From assembly GCA_026770585.1 (NCBI GenBank), contig MU646443.1, positions 311,933 through 324,213 on the forward strand: 12,281 nt of DNA. The letters are read 5' to 3'. Positions 3,544 through 6,897 of the stretch are shown here, piece after piece. The notes under the pieces were generated by a model. The model did no database searches. It saw only the letters and a program-made list of their open reading frames with translations, and was not told where the DNA came from. How positions within the stretch are numbered: position 1 is the stretch's first letter; every line of letters begins with the position of its first letter. This stretch comes from Baffinella frigidus (Eukaryota > Cryptophyceae > Cryptomonadales > Baffinellaceae). The position numbers were made by a program, and so were the translations under genes.

Positions 3544-5522
3544 ACTCTAAACCCTCAACCGAAGCAGGTGAAGGGCCTAGAGGCGGGGGGGGGGGGGGGG
3601 GGGGGGGGGGGGAAAAAAGGGGGAGGGGGGGGGAGGGGCACAACACTTGCTTCCCCCCCCCCCCAAAAAAACCCTGAATGTTCGATGGCCGCGCCAAAAA
3701 CGTACAAACACTTAAAAAAACCGCGCACACAAACAAAAACAAACGCCACCAAACAAAAACAAACAAATACCCCCCTGGGTCAGCTGGTGGGGCAACGAGT
3801 GGACGCCGGACAAGCACCCCTCGCGATTCCAGAACTTCACCGAACACGTACAAAATCATACACACACAAACACAAACAAACACAAACAAACACAAACAAA
3901 CACACCCAAACAAAAACAAACAAAACCAAACAAATAACCTCGCCGCTCCCTGGGATAGTTGGTGGGGCAACGAGTGGACGCCGAACAACCGCACGACGCC
4001 AGCCAACTCCCCCAAGAACAGCCAGCGCCCCTCGCACTACGAGGAACGCGCGGCGCTCGCACAAACACACACACACACACACAAAAAAACGCAAATAAAC
4101 AAAATCAAACAAAATCAAACCAAAAACCCTCCATACAGCTGGTGGGGCAACGAGTGGACGCCGGATAACCGCACAACGCCAGCCAACTCCCCGAAGAACA
4201 GCCAGCGCCCCTCGCACTACGAGGAGCGCGCTGCAAATGCACTCGGCGCGATGCGGCGACACGTACAACCCCCTACCTCCTCTTCCCTGAATAAACCCTG
4301 AACCTCGAGCCCTGAATAAACCCTGAAGCTTGAACCCTGAAAACCCCCTGACGCCTGAAGCCTGAATGAACCCTGAACCCTGGATAACCCCTGGCGCCTG
4401 AACCCTGAATAAACCCTGAACCCTGAATAAACCCTAAACCCTAAACCCTAAACCCTAAACCCTAAACCCGAAACCCGAAATCCGAAACCCTAAACCCTCA
4501 ACCCTCAATTCTAAACTCTCAACCCTAAACCTCAAACCCTGAACCCTCACGGCAGGTGCGGGGGACGAGCATGCTGGAAGTCATCCGACAGTGCGTCCCT
4601 CAACCCTAGACCCTAGACCCTAGACCCTAGACCCTGAACCCTGAACCCTGAACCCCAAACCCCAAATCACAAACCACAAACCACAAACCCTGAACACTGA
4701 ACACTGGATTCTGGACACTGAACGCTAAGCTCTGAACCCTGAACCACAAACCACAAACCACAAACCACAAACCACACACCCGAGATCCGAAATTCGAAAC
4801 CCGAAACCTGAAACCCCGTCAACCGATGTCGCGCCGAGCCTCCATAAACCCTCAACCCTGAATAAACCCTGAACCGCCAAACCTGAACCCACACGATCGG
4901 AAGACTGTCCTCAAAACCCCTTTCGCGAAACCCTAAACCCTAAACTCTAAACCCTAAACCCTAAACCCTAAACCCTAAACCCTGAACCCCAAACCCTAAA
5001 CCATAAACCATAAACCCTAAACCCTAAACCCTAAACTATAAACTAGGGCACACGCTCTCCATAAGGAGCAAGCGCGAACGAAGTCATGTGCAACCAATAT
5101 ATGGCTAGTTACGTGACCAATCAACGAAATTTACTACACAAACACCCACTTCTAAAAGCACATCGGGTTTAAATAGTCCCCTATTTAAACAGCATTCTCG
5201 TGTGGTTGAGCCAAGCCTGTTTTTTGTTCGCAGGGCACACGCTCTCCACAAGGAGTCAGAGCGAACCAAGTCGTGCGCCACCAGCACTAGCAGCGGGGGG
5301 TCCTACGAAACCTTAGGTCCTAGGAACCCTACGGCCTACCGTAGGGCATTACCGTAGGCCTAACAACCCGGTATTCAGGACATGACCCTATTAAAGTCGG
5401 TATTTCGGTATTTTTATCGGTATTTTTGTCGGTATTGTTTTATTAAATGTTTGTTTTTCTCGCAGGGCACAAGCTCTCCACAAGGAGTCAGAGCGAACGA
5501 AGTCGTGCGCCACCAGCACTAG
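143..5522 (+). CDS. Cyclic nucleotide phosphodiesterase, 3' half of a multi-exon gene (gene-level entry)
   Basis: Family role: PDEase I enzymes hydrolyse cAMP and/or cGMP to the 5'-monophosphate. Best model joins 143-238, 763-828, 1250-1288, 1802-1888, 2860-2927, one of 3784-3847, 3959-4058 or 4139-4262, then 4556-4594, then 5234-5290 or 5466-5522. Every junction agrees in phase: phase 0 throughout, except a phase-2 junction (AG before the intron, C or T after it) that makes Ser. With the 124-nt alternative the joined part is 191 codons plus stop. Motifs in order: CADISNP with the metal-ligand Asp; DEFFMQ-GDEEKK-RGM; CDRK; Q-x-x-F of the purine clamp; DFMVK-PYFEACA; and the closing helix ending NREYLE. 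The HD signature and the rest of the catalytic domain would lie upstream of the window. Substrate specificity cannot be read. The C-terminal exons after NREYLE have no family match I recognise, so they rest on splice-phase logic alone. Confidence 0.8.
239..330. repeat. Short tandem repeat in intron after exon 1
   Basis: Two imperfect copies of a roughly 34-bp segment, TTGTGTACC-(A/G)GC-(G/C)CGTTTTA followed by an A/T-rich tail, begin near 252 and 284. A third shortened start (TTTGTACCGCG) lies at 306. This is simple local duplication inside an intron with no coding sign. Confidence 0.55.
355..397 (+). pseudogene. Degenerate second copy of exon 1
   Basis: This repeats the 3' end of exon 1: a GCGCCTGCCG block, then the codons RVIDEFFMQ, then CAA|gtaagc. 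Relative to exon 1 it lacks an internal 19 bp (the VAGRWA region) and has no upstream CADISNP. The donor is a better consensus than that of the full exon and is in the same phase. The missing CADISNP half means it could not replace exon 1. It most likely remains from a local duplication. Confidence 0.7.
409..553. repeat. TTC/CTT microsatellite (polypyrimidine tract)
   Basis: A nearly pure pyrimidine block has a core of uninterrupted TTC repeats from about 478 to 531. It sits 12 bp after the donor of the broken exon-1 copy, inside the intron before exon 2. Translated it gives a Leu/Phe/Ser-rich string with no credibility as protein. The pyrimidine strand is the sense strand. Confidence 0.93.
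600..762. repeat. Degenerate CCCTAAA-like intron sequence
   Basis: Loose CCAAAC, CCGAAAC and CCCTAA units with high divergence fill most of the intron just upstream of exon 2. There is also a short GC-containing stretch (GCAATAGCAGGGTGGCG) with no recognisable origin. No gene is seen apart from the neighbouring exons. Confidence 0.6.
763..828 (+). CDS. Phosphodiesterase exon 2 of window
   Basis: The acceptor AG is at 761-762 (cctgaatcag) and the donor GT at 829-830 (CGG|gttatc). The 22 codons are in phase 0: GDEEKKRGMAV, then SANCDRKDKTR. In PDEase I proteins the residues after EFF-x-Q are typically GD-x-E-x-x-x-G-x-P-(I/V)-S followed by a (M/C)DR segment, so this joins seamlessly to exon 1. 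Met-Ala replaces the usual Leu-Pro or Met-Pro before the Val-Ser. Confidence 0.85.
840..1247. repeat. Interstitial telomere-like repeat tract, CCCTAAA type
   Basis: The 5' part is a degenerate mosaic of 6-8-bp units (CCAGAAA, CCATAAA, CCCTGAA, CCACAAA). From about 1107 it becomes near-perfect CCCTAAA and CCCCAAA arrays running to the acceptor of exon 3. The C-rich strand is the sense strand. Local runs of one variant suggest slippage or local duplication. This is the plant/algal telomere motif but lies inside an intron, so it is not a chromosome end. Confidence 0.93.
1250..1288 (+). CDS. Phosphodiesterase exon 3 of window (purine-clamp micro-exon)
   Basis: A 39-nt exon lies between AG at 1248-1249, the end of a CCCTAAA array (ccctaaaccag), and GT at 1289-1290 (AAG|gtacaa). 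The 13 codons are VEIQRGFSDFMVK, phase 0 at both ends. In PDEase I enzymes the invariant Gln of the S-Q-x-x-F motif hydrogen-bonds the purine and the Phe three residues later stacks on it. Here Gln is at 1259-1261 and Phe at 1268-1270. The DFMV segment fits the usual DF-(V/I)-V, and the Pro that follows it in the family is supplied by exon 4. Confidence 0.87.
1297..1394. repeat. Telomere-like tract, CCCCAAA variant
   Basis: Mostly CCCCAAA units with occasional CCCTAAA, the sense strand again C-rich. It begins only 8 bp after the donor of exon 3, so this intron both starts next to and follows a telomere-like array. Confidence 0.9.
1529..1868. repeat. 170-bp tandem duplication carrying intron tail plus exon 4
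   Basis: Two copies offset by 170 bp begin CCTGTCAGCAACGCTATCCG at 1529 and 1699. Each runs through GGGG-ACTAGCACCG, a TAACGA segment and CCC(C)TGAAACAG or CCCCGAAACAG, and ends with the first 48 nt of exon 4. A remnant of a third copy (GTCTCGTCCCCGAAACAGCC) sits at 1493-1512. The event duplicated both the acceptor and the exon start. Confidence 0.85.
1643..1690 (+). pseudogene. Truncated duplicate of exon 4
   Basis: With its acceptor AG at 1641-1642, it reads PYFEACASVWPSAFEY and then runs into the next duplication unit without an obvious donor. It differs from the full copy at CCC TCC GCC versus CCA ACT ACC (Pro-Ser-Ala versus Pro-Thr-Thr). It lacks the NREYLE half of the exon, so using it would disrupt the last catalytic-domain helix. 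A weak GT at 1696 (CAC|gtcctg) exists but would not give a normal product. Confidence 0.75.
1802..1888 (+). CDS. Phosphodiesterase exon 4 of window (C-terminal catalytic helices)
   Basis: The acceptor AG is at 1800-1801 and the donor GT at 1889-1890 (GAG|gtttgt). The 29 codons, phase 0 at both ends, begin PYFEACASVWP and end VRQNREYLE. The pattern P-x-(F/W)-E-x-x-A followed some 20 residues later by N-R-x-(Y/W) closes the PDEase I fold, so this completes the catalytic domain. It joins exon 3 to give DFMVK-PYFEACA as expected. Cys replaces the more usual Trp in ACASV. Confidence 0.86.
1969..2127. mobile_element. AT-rich foldback element, 159 bp (family F)
   Basis: Long imperfect inverted repeats: GCAACCTATAATTAGTTTTG at the left is matched by its complement ending GGTTGC at 2127. 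Arms of roughly 60 bp include GGTACAAATTATAAAACAAG on the left and its complement near 2074-2094. No coding sequence lies inside. The shape fits a non-autonomous MITE or foldback element inserted in the intron after exon 4. I see only this one copy. Confidence 0.78.
2146..2180 (+). repeat. Fragment repeating the exon 4/intron junction
   Basis: CTTGGAGGTTTGTG followed by CCATCC and TACCGC resembles the end of exon 4 and start of its intron at 1882-1911 (CTTGGAGGTTTGTGCCGTCC). It lies on the far side of the 159-bp foldback element, so exon-end debris occurs on both sides of the insertion. Confidence 0.5.
2181..2470. other. Intron sequence without recognised gene
   Basis: Mixed-composition DNA. 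It contains a small direct repeat (GTCCACTTTC at about 2411 and 2431) and a fragment resembling the end of repeat family D (CCACACAGCGGACTTC near 2199). Short ORFs on both strands have no recognisable motif. Confidence 0.5.
2479..2520 (+). pseudogene. Exon 5, broken copy a
   Basis: It follows an AG at 2477-2478 and reads R-ATDADVEEYR-VP before similarity stops, about 20 bp before an AT-rich element at 2543. Compared with the intact copy at 2860, several changes are silent (GCG/GCA, TAC/TAT), which supports the frame. No donor is present. The 3' half has been lost. Confidence 0.6.
2543..2632. mobile_element. AT-rich foldback element, family E (copy 4)
   Basis: The ends CAACGAAATTTACTACACA and its near-complement (AGTAAATTTCGTTGG) face inward around an AT-rich core with two ACTAGTAATAGTAAA-like blocks. 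The same interior occurs in the elements at 6082, 6908 and 7157. It sits close to the breakpoint of exon copy 5a. Confidence 0.72.
2633..2668. repeat. Dispersed repeat GAGAAACCC...TTTCTGAGAT
   Basis: GAGAAACCCTTTTT, AGAA and TGGCGTTTCTGAGATGAG recur at 7099-7133 with small differences. In both places the segment follows an AAATTTC(G/T)TTGG sequence, so it may be an outer arm of some family E elements. Nothing coding is seen. Confidence 0.6.
2696..2732 (+). pseudogene. Exon 5, broken copy b
   Basis: The acceptor AG is at 2694-2695. It reads TATDADREEFREP and is cut at the GAACC codons exactly where a family E element begins (CAACGAAA at 2733). GAA for GAG and CGT for CGC are silent changes relative to the intact copy, and Phe replaces Tyr. 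The insertion removes the donor, so this copy cannot be spliced normally. Confidence 0.68.
2733..2802. mobile_element. Short family E foldback element (copy 5)
   Basis: Seventy base pairs with terminal CAACGAAA...TACTAC on the left and GTGTAGTAAATTTCGTTG on the right. The interior TTTACTAATACTATTAA is shared in inverted or direct form with other copies. It directly interrupts exon copy 5b. No clear target-site duplication can be read. Confidence 0.7.
2860..2927 (+). CDS. Phosphodiesterase exon 5 of window (intact copy c)
   Basis: The acceptor AG is at 2858-2859 after CCCTAAACCCCAACCCCC, and the donor GT at 2928-2929 (GGGCAG|gtgcca). The 22 codons read TATDADLEEYREP, then HRKLEGDEG, plus a leftover AG (phase 2). 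That AG joins the C or T that starts each of the next exons to make a Ser codon (AGC or AGT) in every case, which is good independent support for both boundaries. The peptide is charged and probably helical, following the catalytic domain; I recognise no named motif. It is the only one of four copies with both a clean frame and a donor. Confidence 0.68.
2976..3070 (+). repeat. Dispersed repeat family D (copy 1)
   Basis: TTACGTGACCGAATTGCA, then AAAATTCTTAAAGTTA, then TTTTGATGAAAGGTTCGAAG and CACAGTGTGGTGGGG. The same order of blocks occurs at 7403-7512 (+) and inverted at 6455-6551. It is non-coding and directly abuts broken exon copy 5d. Confidence 0.7.
3072..3172 (+). pseudogene. Exon 5, broken copy d with telomere-like insert
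   Basis: The start matches exon 5 (GCGACGGACGCAGATCTTGAAGAG). A 29-bp insert occupies 3102-3130, then the exon resumes (CGCGAACCTCACAGGAAACT), with an extra T after AAACT that shifts the frame. The donor GCAG|gtgcc is retained at 3173. The insert contains GGGTTTAGGGGTTTA and is bounded by GAAGAG on both sides. Both lesions make it non-functional as an exon. Confidence 0.75.
3176..3561. repeat. Long telomere-like tract, CCCTAAA type
   Basis: Nearly 390 bp of CCCTAAA, CCCCAAA and CCCTCAA units, perfect CCCTAAA from about 3418 to 3469. A higher-order unit (CCCCAAACCCTGCTCCCTAA) repeats around 3203, 3229, 3322 and 3349. The C-rich strand is again the sense strand of the phosphodiesterase gene. 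Confidence 0.94.
3562..3665. repeat. Homopolymer block: 28 G then mixed A/G and 12 C
   Basis: After GAAGCAGGTGAAGGGCCTAGAGGC comes an uninterrupted G run from 3585 to 3612, then A6, further G runs and, at 3653-3664, a C run followed by A7. The lengths of such runs are rarely reliable in assemblies. The bases at 3568-3584 follow an AG and could be a 5' stub of some exon, but the frame then becomes poly-Gly. Confidence 0.85.
3717..3780. repeat. CA/CAAA-rich intron tract
   Basis: AACAAACAAA and CACACAAA runs lead into the acceptor of exon 6A. Similar tracts precede 6B (3850-3945) and 6C (4062-4130), so the intron tail appears to have been duplicated together with the exon. Confidence 0.8.
3784..3847 (+). 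CDS. Alternative exon 6A (64 nt)
   Basis: The acceptor AG is at 3782-3783 and the donor GT at 3848-3849 (CAC|gtacaa). It is read with one leading base completing a Ser codon: S, then WWGNEWTPDKHPSRF, then QNFTEHV with the Val from the intron side excluded. Entry phase 2, exit phase 0. The first nine codons match copies B and C; after PD it diverges, apparently through an internal deletion. All boundaries are canonical. Relevance to the phosphodiesterase is inferred from phase fit to 2927 upstream and 4556 downstream. Confidence 0.6.
3850..3957. repeat. CACAAA/CAAA-rich intron tract between exons 6A and 6B
   Basis: Runs of CACAAACAAA with almost no G or T, ending GCTCCCTGGGATAG at the acceptor. 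It corresponds in position and composition to the tracts before the other two copies. Confidence 0.85.
3959..4058 (+). CDS. Alternative exon 6B (100 nt) with a GC donor
   Basis: The acceptor AG is at 3957-3958. It reads (Ser) WWGNEWTPNNRTTPANSP, then KNSQRPSHYEERAAL. Its end, CTC|gcacaa, aligns with the CAC|gtacaa donors of copies A and C but has GC in place of GT. GC-AG introns are a known minor class. There is no GT at all between 4030 and 4141, so only this GC donor could splice it. Over the stretch shared with copy C, seven of eight substitutions fall at third codon positions, so the frame has been under protein-level selection. It may be a functional GC-AG exon or a recently disabled one. 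Confidence 0.6.
4062..4132. repeat. CA dinucleotide and AAATCAAAC tract between exons 6B and 6C
   Basis: (CA)n from 4064 to 4082 is followed by A-rich AAATCAAAC repeats and CCCTCCATACAG at the acceptor of copy C. No GT dinucleotide occurs in it. Confidence 0.85.
4139..4262 (+). CDS. Alternative exon 6C (124 nt)
   Basis: The acceptor AG is at 4137-4138 and the donor GT at 4263-4264 (CAC|gtacaa). It reads (Ser) WWGNEWTPDNRTTPANSP, then KNSQRPSHYEERAANALG, then AMRRH. Entry phase 2, exit phase 0, as in copies A and B. It is the longest copy with both splice sites canonical, and I use it in the default model. The peptide is polar and probably flexible, with a basic end. If the exon is entered in phase 0 instead (after another copy), it hits TAA within ten codons. 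No known domain is recognised. Confidence 0.65.
4285..4548. repeat. Telomere-like tract, CCCTGAATAAA and CCCTAAA variants
   Basis: The tract begins with a larger unit (CCCTGAATAAACCCTGAACC) and passes into CCCTAAA, CCCGAAA and CCCTCAA runs before exon 7. The C-rich strand is the sense strand. Confidence 0.9.
4556..4594 (+). CDS. Probable exon 7 (39 nt micro-exon)
   Basis: This is a unique, non-repetitive island in a telomere-like tract, with AG at 4554-4555 (cacggcag) and GT at 4595-4596 (TGC|gtccct). The 13 codons VRGTSMLEVIRQC are phase 0 at both ends, matching the exit phase of all three exon-6 copies. The donor is weak. Support comes from being the only non-repeat sequence between 4285 and 5046 that is open and phase-compatible; no family similarity is recognised. 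Confidence 0.5.
4600..4908. repeat. Telomere-like mosaic with CCCTAGA and CCACAAA runs
   Basis: Four successive CCCTAGA units near 4604-4634, five CCACAAA units near 4742-4776, and dispersed CCCTGAA, CCGAAA and CACTGAA units. Each variant is locally homogenised, which points to slippage or repeated local duplication after divergence from the canonical unit. A 30-bp non-repeat island (CGTCAACCGATGTCGCGCCG at 4816) has no recognised content. Confidence 0.88.
4925..5044. repeat. Telomere-like tract before exon-8 copy a
   Basis: CCCTAAA arrays with CCATAAA variants running straight into AAACTAG, the AG of which could act as an acceptor for the sequence at 5047. The C-rich strand is again the sense strand. 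Confidence 0.9.
5047..5100 (+). pseudogene. Exon 8, diverged copy a
   Basis: GGGCACACGCTCTCCATAAG and AAGCGCGAACGAAGTCATGTG align with copies b and c. In the phase expected from exon 7 it reads GTRSP and then TAA, so it would terminate four or five codons in. Downstream of 5100 it continues into a GTTACGTGACC fragment of repeat family D and a single arm of family E (5121-5140). Confidence 0.55.
5121..5191. mobile_element. Solo arm of family E plus short palindrome
   Basis: TCAACGAAATTTACTACACA matches the terminal sequence of family E without a visible partner arm. It is followed at 5167-5190 by the palindrome GTTTAAATAG-tccc-CTATTTAAAC. This may be a deletion remnant inside the tail of the intron. 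Confidence 0.5.
5234..5290 (+). CDS. Probable last exon 8, copy b
   Basis: A strong acceptor lies at 5220-5233 (TTTTTTGTTCGCAG). In phase 0, the exit phase of exon 7, it reads GTRSPQGVRANQ, then VVRHQH and TAG at 5288-5290. The repeat itself extends further (GCAGCGGGG) past the stop, so an internal exon in another frame cannot be excluded. Copy c has the same stop. A C-terminal tail of about 18 residues is plausible but the family does not predict it. Confidence 0.42.
   Translation, partial: GTRSPQGVRANQVVRHQH
5300..5365. repeat. GC-rich palindromic core (CCTACGG / CCGTAGG)
   Basis: Overlapping inverted repeats: CCTTAGGTCCTAGGAACCCT, CGGCCTACCGTAGG and CCGTAGGCC. The motifs CCTAGG and CCTACCGTAGGG also form the centres of the palindromic elements at 8206 and 11787 and occur at 7640-7690, so this may be a remnant of one of those. 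Confidence 0.6.
5380..5455. repeat. TCGGTATTTTT tandem repeats
   Basis: Four imperfect (T)TCGGTATTT(TT) units at about 5396-5436 precede a T-rich acceptor tract (GTTTGTTTTTCTCGCAG) for exon copy 8c. Confidence 0.7.
5466..5522 (+). CDS. Alternative last exon 8, copy c
   Basis: The acceptor is TTTTTCTCGCAG ending at 5465. In phase 0 it reads GTSSPQGVRANE, then VVRHQH and TAG at 5520-5522, differing from copy b only at Arg/Ser and Gln/Glu. Right after the stop the repeat ends GCAGCGGG|gtaact, a good donor consensus, so in another frame it could instead be an internal exon leading on towards 5863. I cannot decide between terminal and internal use. Confidence 0.4.
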   Translation, partial: GTSSPQGVRANEVVRHQH

Positions 5523-5531
5523 CAGCGGGGT

Positions 5532-5824
5532 AACTTCCCAACCCTCAACCCTGTCCCCTCTACCCTACACCCTTAACCCCAAACCCTAAACACTTAACAC
5601 TAAACACTAAACCCCAAATCCCAAACCCCAAACCCCAAACCCCAAACCCCAAACCTCACAGCCCGAACCCCACCCCCCCAACCCCATACCCGAAACCCCA
5701 CACCCCATACCCCACACCCCACACCCCACACCCCACCAAACCCAAACACACCAAAACAAACACAAACAAACCCAAAACAAACCCAAACAAAACAAAACAA
5801 AACAAACCAAAACAAACGCCACAC
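5532..5824. repeat. CCCCAAA/CCCCACA and CAAAACAAAC simple-sequence tract
   Basis: The first part is CCCTCAA, CACTAAA and CCCCAAA units, then CCCCACA and CCCCATA units (5690-5738), then AACAAACCCAAAACAAA runs to 5818. It is the same kind of sequence as the phosphodiesterase introns. Long open frames on the minus strand here encode only Gly/Phe/Val/Trp-rich low-complexity strings. Confidence 0.88.
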
Positions 5825-5862
5825 CCCACGCCAGGTCGGCTCGTCGCTCCCATCCCCTGCAG

Positions 5863-5896
5863 GCGGATCTCCCAACAGCTCGCGGGACCACACCAG
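5863..5896 (+). other. Exon-like segment 9, copy a
   Basis: CCCCTGCAG|GCGGATCTCCC...CACCAG|gtcaca: a 34-nt segment between a good acceptor and donor, reading ADLPTARGTTP in one frame. It recurs at 6034-6067, and its 3' end recurs at 5824-5837, 6272-6287 and inverted at 6418-6434. Its pattern of duplication resembles that of the phosphodiesterase exons, but I cannot assign it to a gene. Confidence 0.5.
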
Positions 5897-6033
5897 GTCA
5901 CAAGTCGATATTTCACAATGCTACTAATTCACATTTAAGAAAAACTCAACGGGAAATGGCCTTATTTTGCATAGCGGCTGGAAAAATAGGAGCTTGTTTC
6001 GCCGGACCCCGCGCCCCCTCCCGTCTCCCGCTG

Positions 6034-6067
6034 GCGGATCTCCCAACAGCTCGCGGGGCCACGCCAG
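6034..6067 (+). other. Exon-like segment 9, copy b, acceptor lost
   Basis: Same 34 nt with ACC/GCC and ACA/ACG differences. The preceding bases are CTGG instead of GCAG, so there is no acceptor at this boundary, although the donor CCAG|gtcaca is kept. Probably a non-functional duplicate. Confidence 0.5.
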
Positions 6068-6081
6068 GTCACAACTCATAT

Positions 6082-6210
6082 GGAAACACTTTTAATTTAA
6101 AAATCTTCGGTGATGAAACTTACTACACAGAACTATTTTTACTAGTAATATTAAAGCAAACGTGTAGTAATTTTCATCGAAATTCAGTTTTTTAAATTAA
6201 AAGTGTTTCC
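6082..6210. mobile_element. Family E foldback element, copy 1 (129 bp)
   Basis: Terminal inverted repeats GGAAACACTTTTAATTTAAA and the complement ending AAGTGTTTCC. The interior has the family hallmark TTACTACACA ... ACTAGTAATATTAAAGCA ... GTGTAGTAATTTTCATCG. No coding capacity, so this is a non-autonomous MITE-like element. Confidence 0.82.
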
Positions 6211-6214
6211 ACAT

Positions 6215-6454
6215 TAAAACGTCTGGCATGAATTTCAAACCAAATCAAATTGAACCGCACCCTGTCCCGTCGAATACACCAGGTCACACGCGGAAAGTTG
6301 ATTCTCGTGGGGAAAACACGCCGAAAGTGTTGAGAATTGGAGCCGTTTGCCGCCGCTACACAGTTTTTTTGTACCACGAAACACTTTCAGCGCGAATCGT
6401 TGCGTTTGAAATTCTCATTTATGACCTGGCGTGGACTCAGTATTCTGACCCCGG
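6215..6454. other. Intergenic or intronic DNA without recognised gene
   Basis: It holds two end fragments of exon-like segment 9: ACACCAGGTCACA at 6276-6288 and the inverted copy TTTATGACCTGGCGTGG at 6418-6434. It also has two blocks containing GAAAGTGTT or its complement. No ORF with recognisable motifs. Confidence 0.5.
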
Positions 6455-6551
6455 CCGTCCACACAGTGGACTACGAACCTTTCATCAAAAGTCAACTTAC
6501 CCCGCGGGCAGTTAACTTTACGGATTTTTAAATGCAAATTTGGTCACGTTA
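6455..6551 (-). repeat. Dispersed repeat family D, inverted copy 2
   Basis: Read on the minus strand: AACGTGACCAAATTTGCA, TTAAAAATCCGTAAAGTTAA, GTTGACTTTTGATGAAAGG, TTCGTAGTCCACTGTGTGG. The same block order as at 2976 and 7403 confirms a dispersed family of about 100 bp. Confidence 0.72.
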
Positions 6552-6650
6552 CCGCTAAATCTACAGGTCTCGAAACCCTCGAAGCCAGCCCACCGTGTAG
6601 TTGGCCCGGTTGACTTTCGGAGGCCTTGCTCGGATAGCGAGGGGGCGAAT

Positions 6651-6714
6651 CATTCGGGCGATAGACTCAGGGTTTTTTGGCTCATTCGGGTGACATACTC
6701 AGGGTTGGTTGGCC
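6651..6714. repeat. 32-bp tandem duplication
   Basis: Two copies of CATTCGGG(C/T)GA(T/C)A(G/T)ACTCAGG with GTTNNTTGGC start at 6651 and 6683. Just upstream, TCGGATAGCGAGGGGGC (6630-6646) has an inverted partner at 7051-7067, bracketing this region and the element at 6898. Confidence 0.75.
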
Positions 6715-6846
6715 CTGGGAGGCGACACACAAGAGCAGAAGATGCTCTAGAGAGTCACCTACCCACAGGCATATATCACCAAGTATACAACGTATTCGAA
6801 GATGATTCCGGATAAACTTCCCATTTGGGCAAGTTTGTCTAGGTAC

Positions 6847-6896
6847 AAATTGGATGCGACTGGACCCTGTCGCGTCCAATTCGGGCGGTTTGTACC
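6847..6896. repeat. Nested hairpin
   Basis: AAATTGGATGCGAC pairs with GTCGCGTCCAATT across an 8-nt loop, with outer GGTACAAA / TTTGTACC arms. It immediately precedes the family E element at 6898. It has no coding content and its function is unknown. Confidence 0.6.
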
Positions 6897-6897
6897 C

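Noticed and set aside
3527-4301. Overlapping long open frames on both strands rich in Gly, Pro, Thr-His-Lys or Val-Cys-Leu
   Set aside because: They are produced by CCCTAAA, CA-rich and homopolymer tracts, which rarely contain stops. The short Trp-Trp-Gly exons inside them have independent support in another frame.
840-5044. True chromosome end or telomere
   Set aside because: The arrays are degenerate, interrupted by spliceable exons of one gene, and followed by more than 7 kb of non-telomeric DNA.
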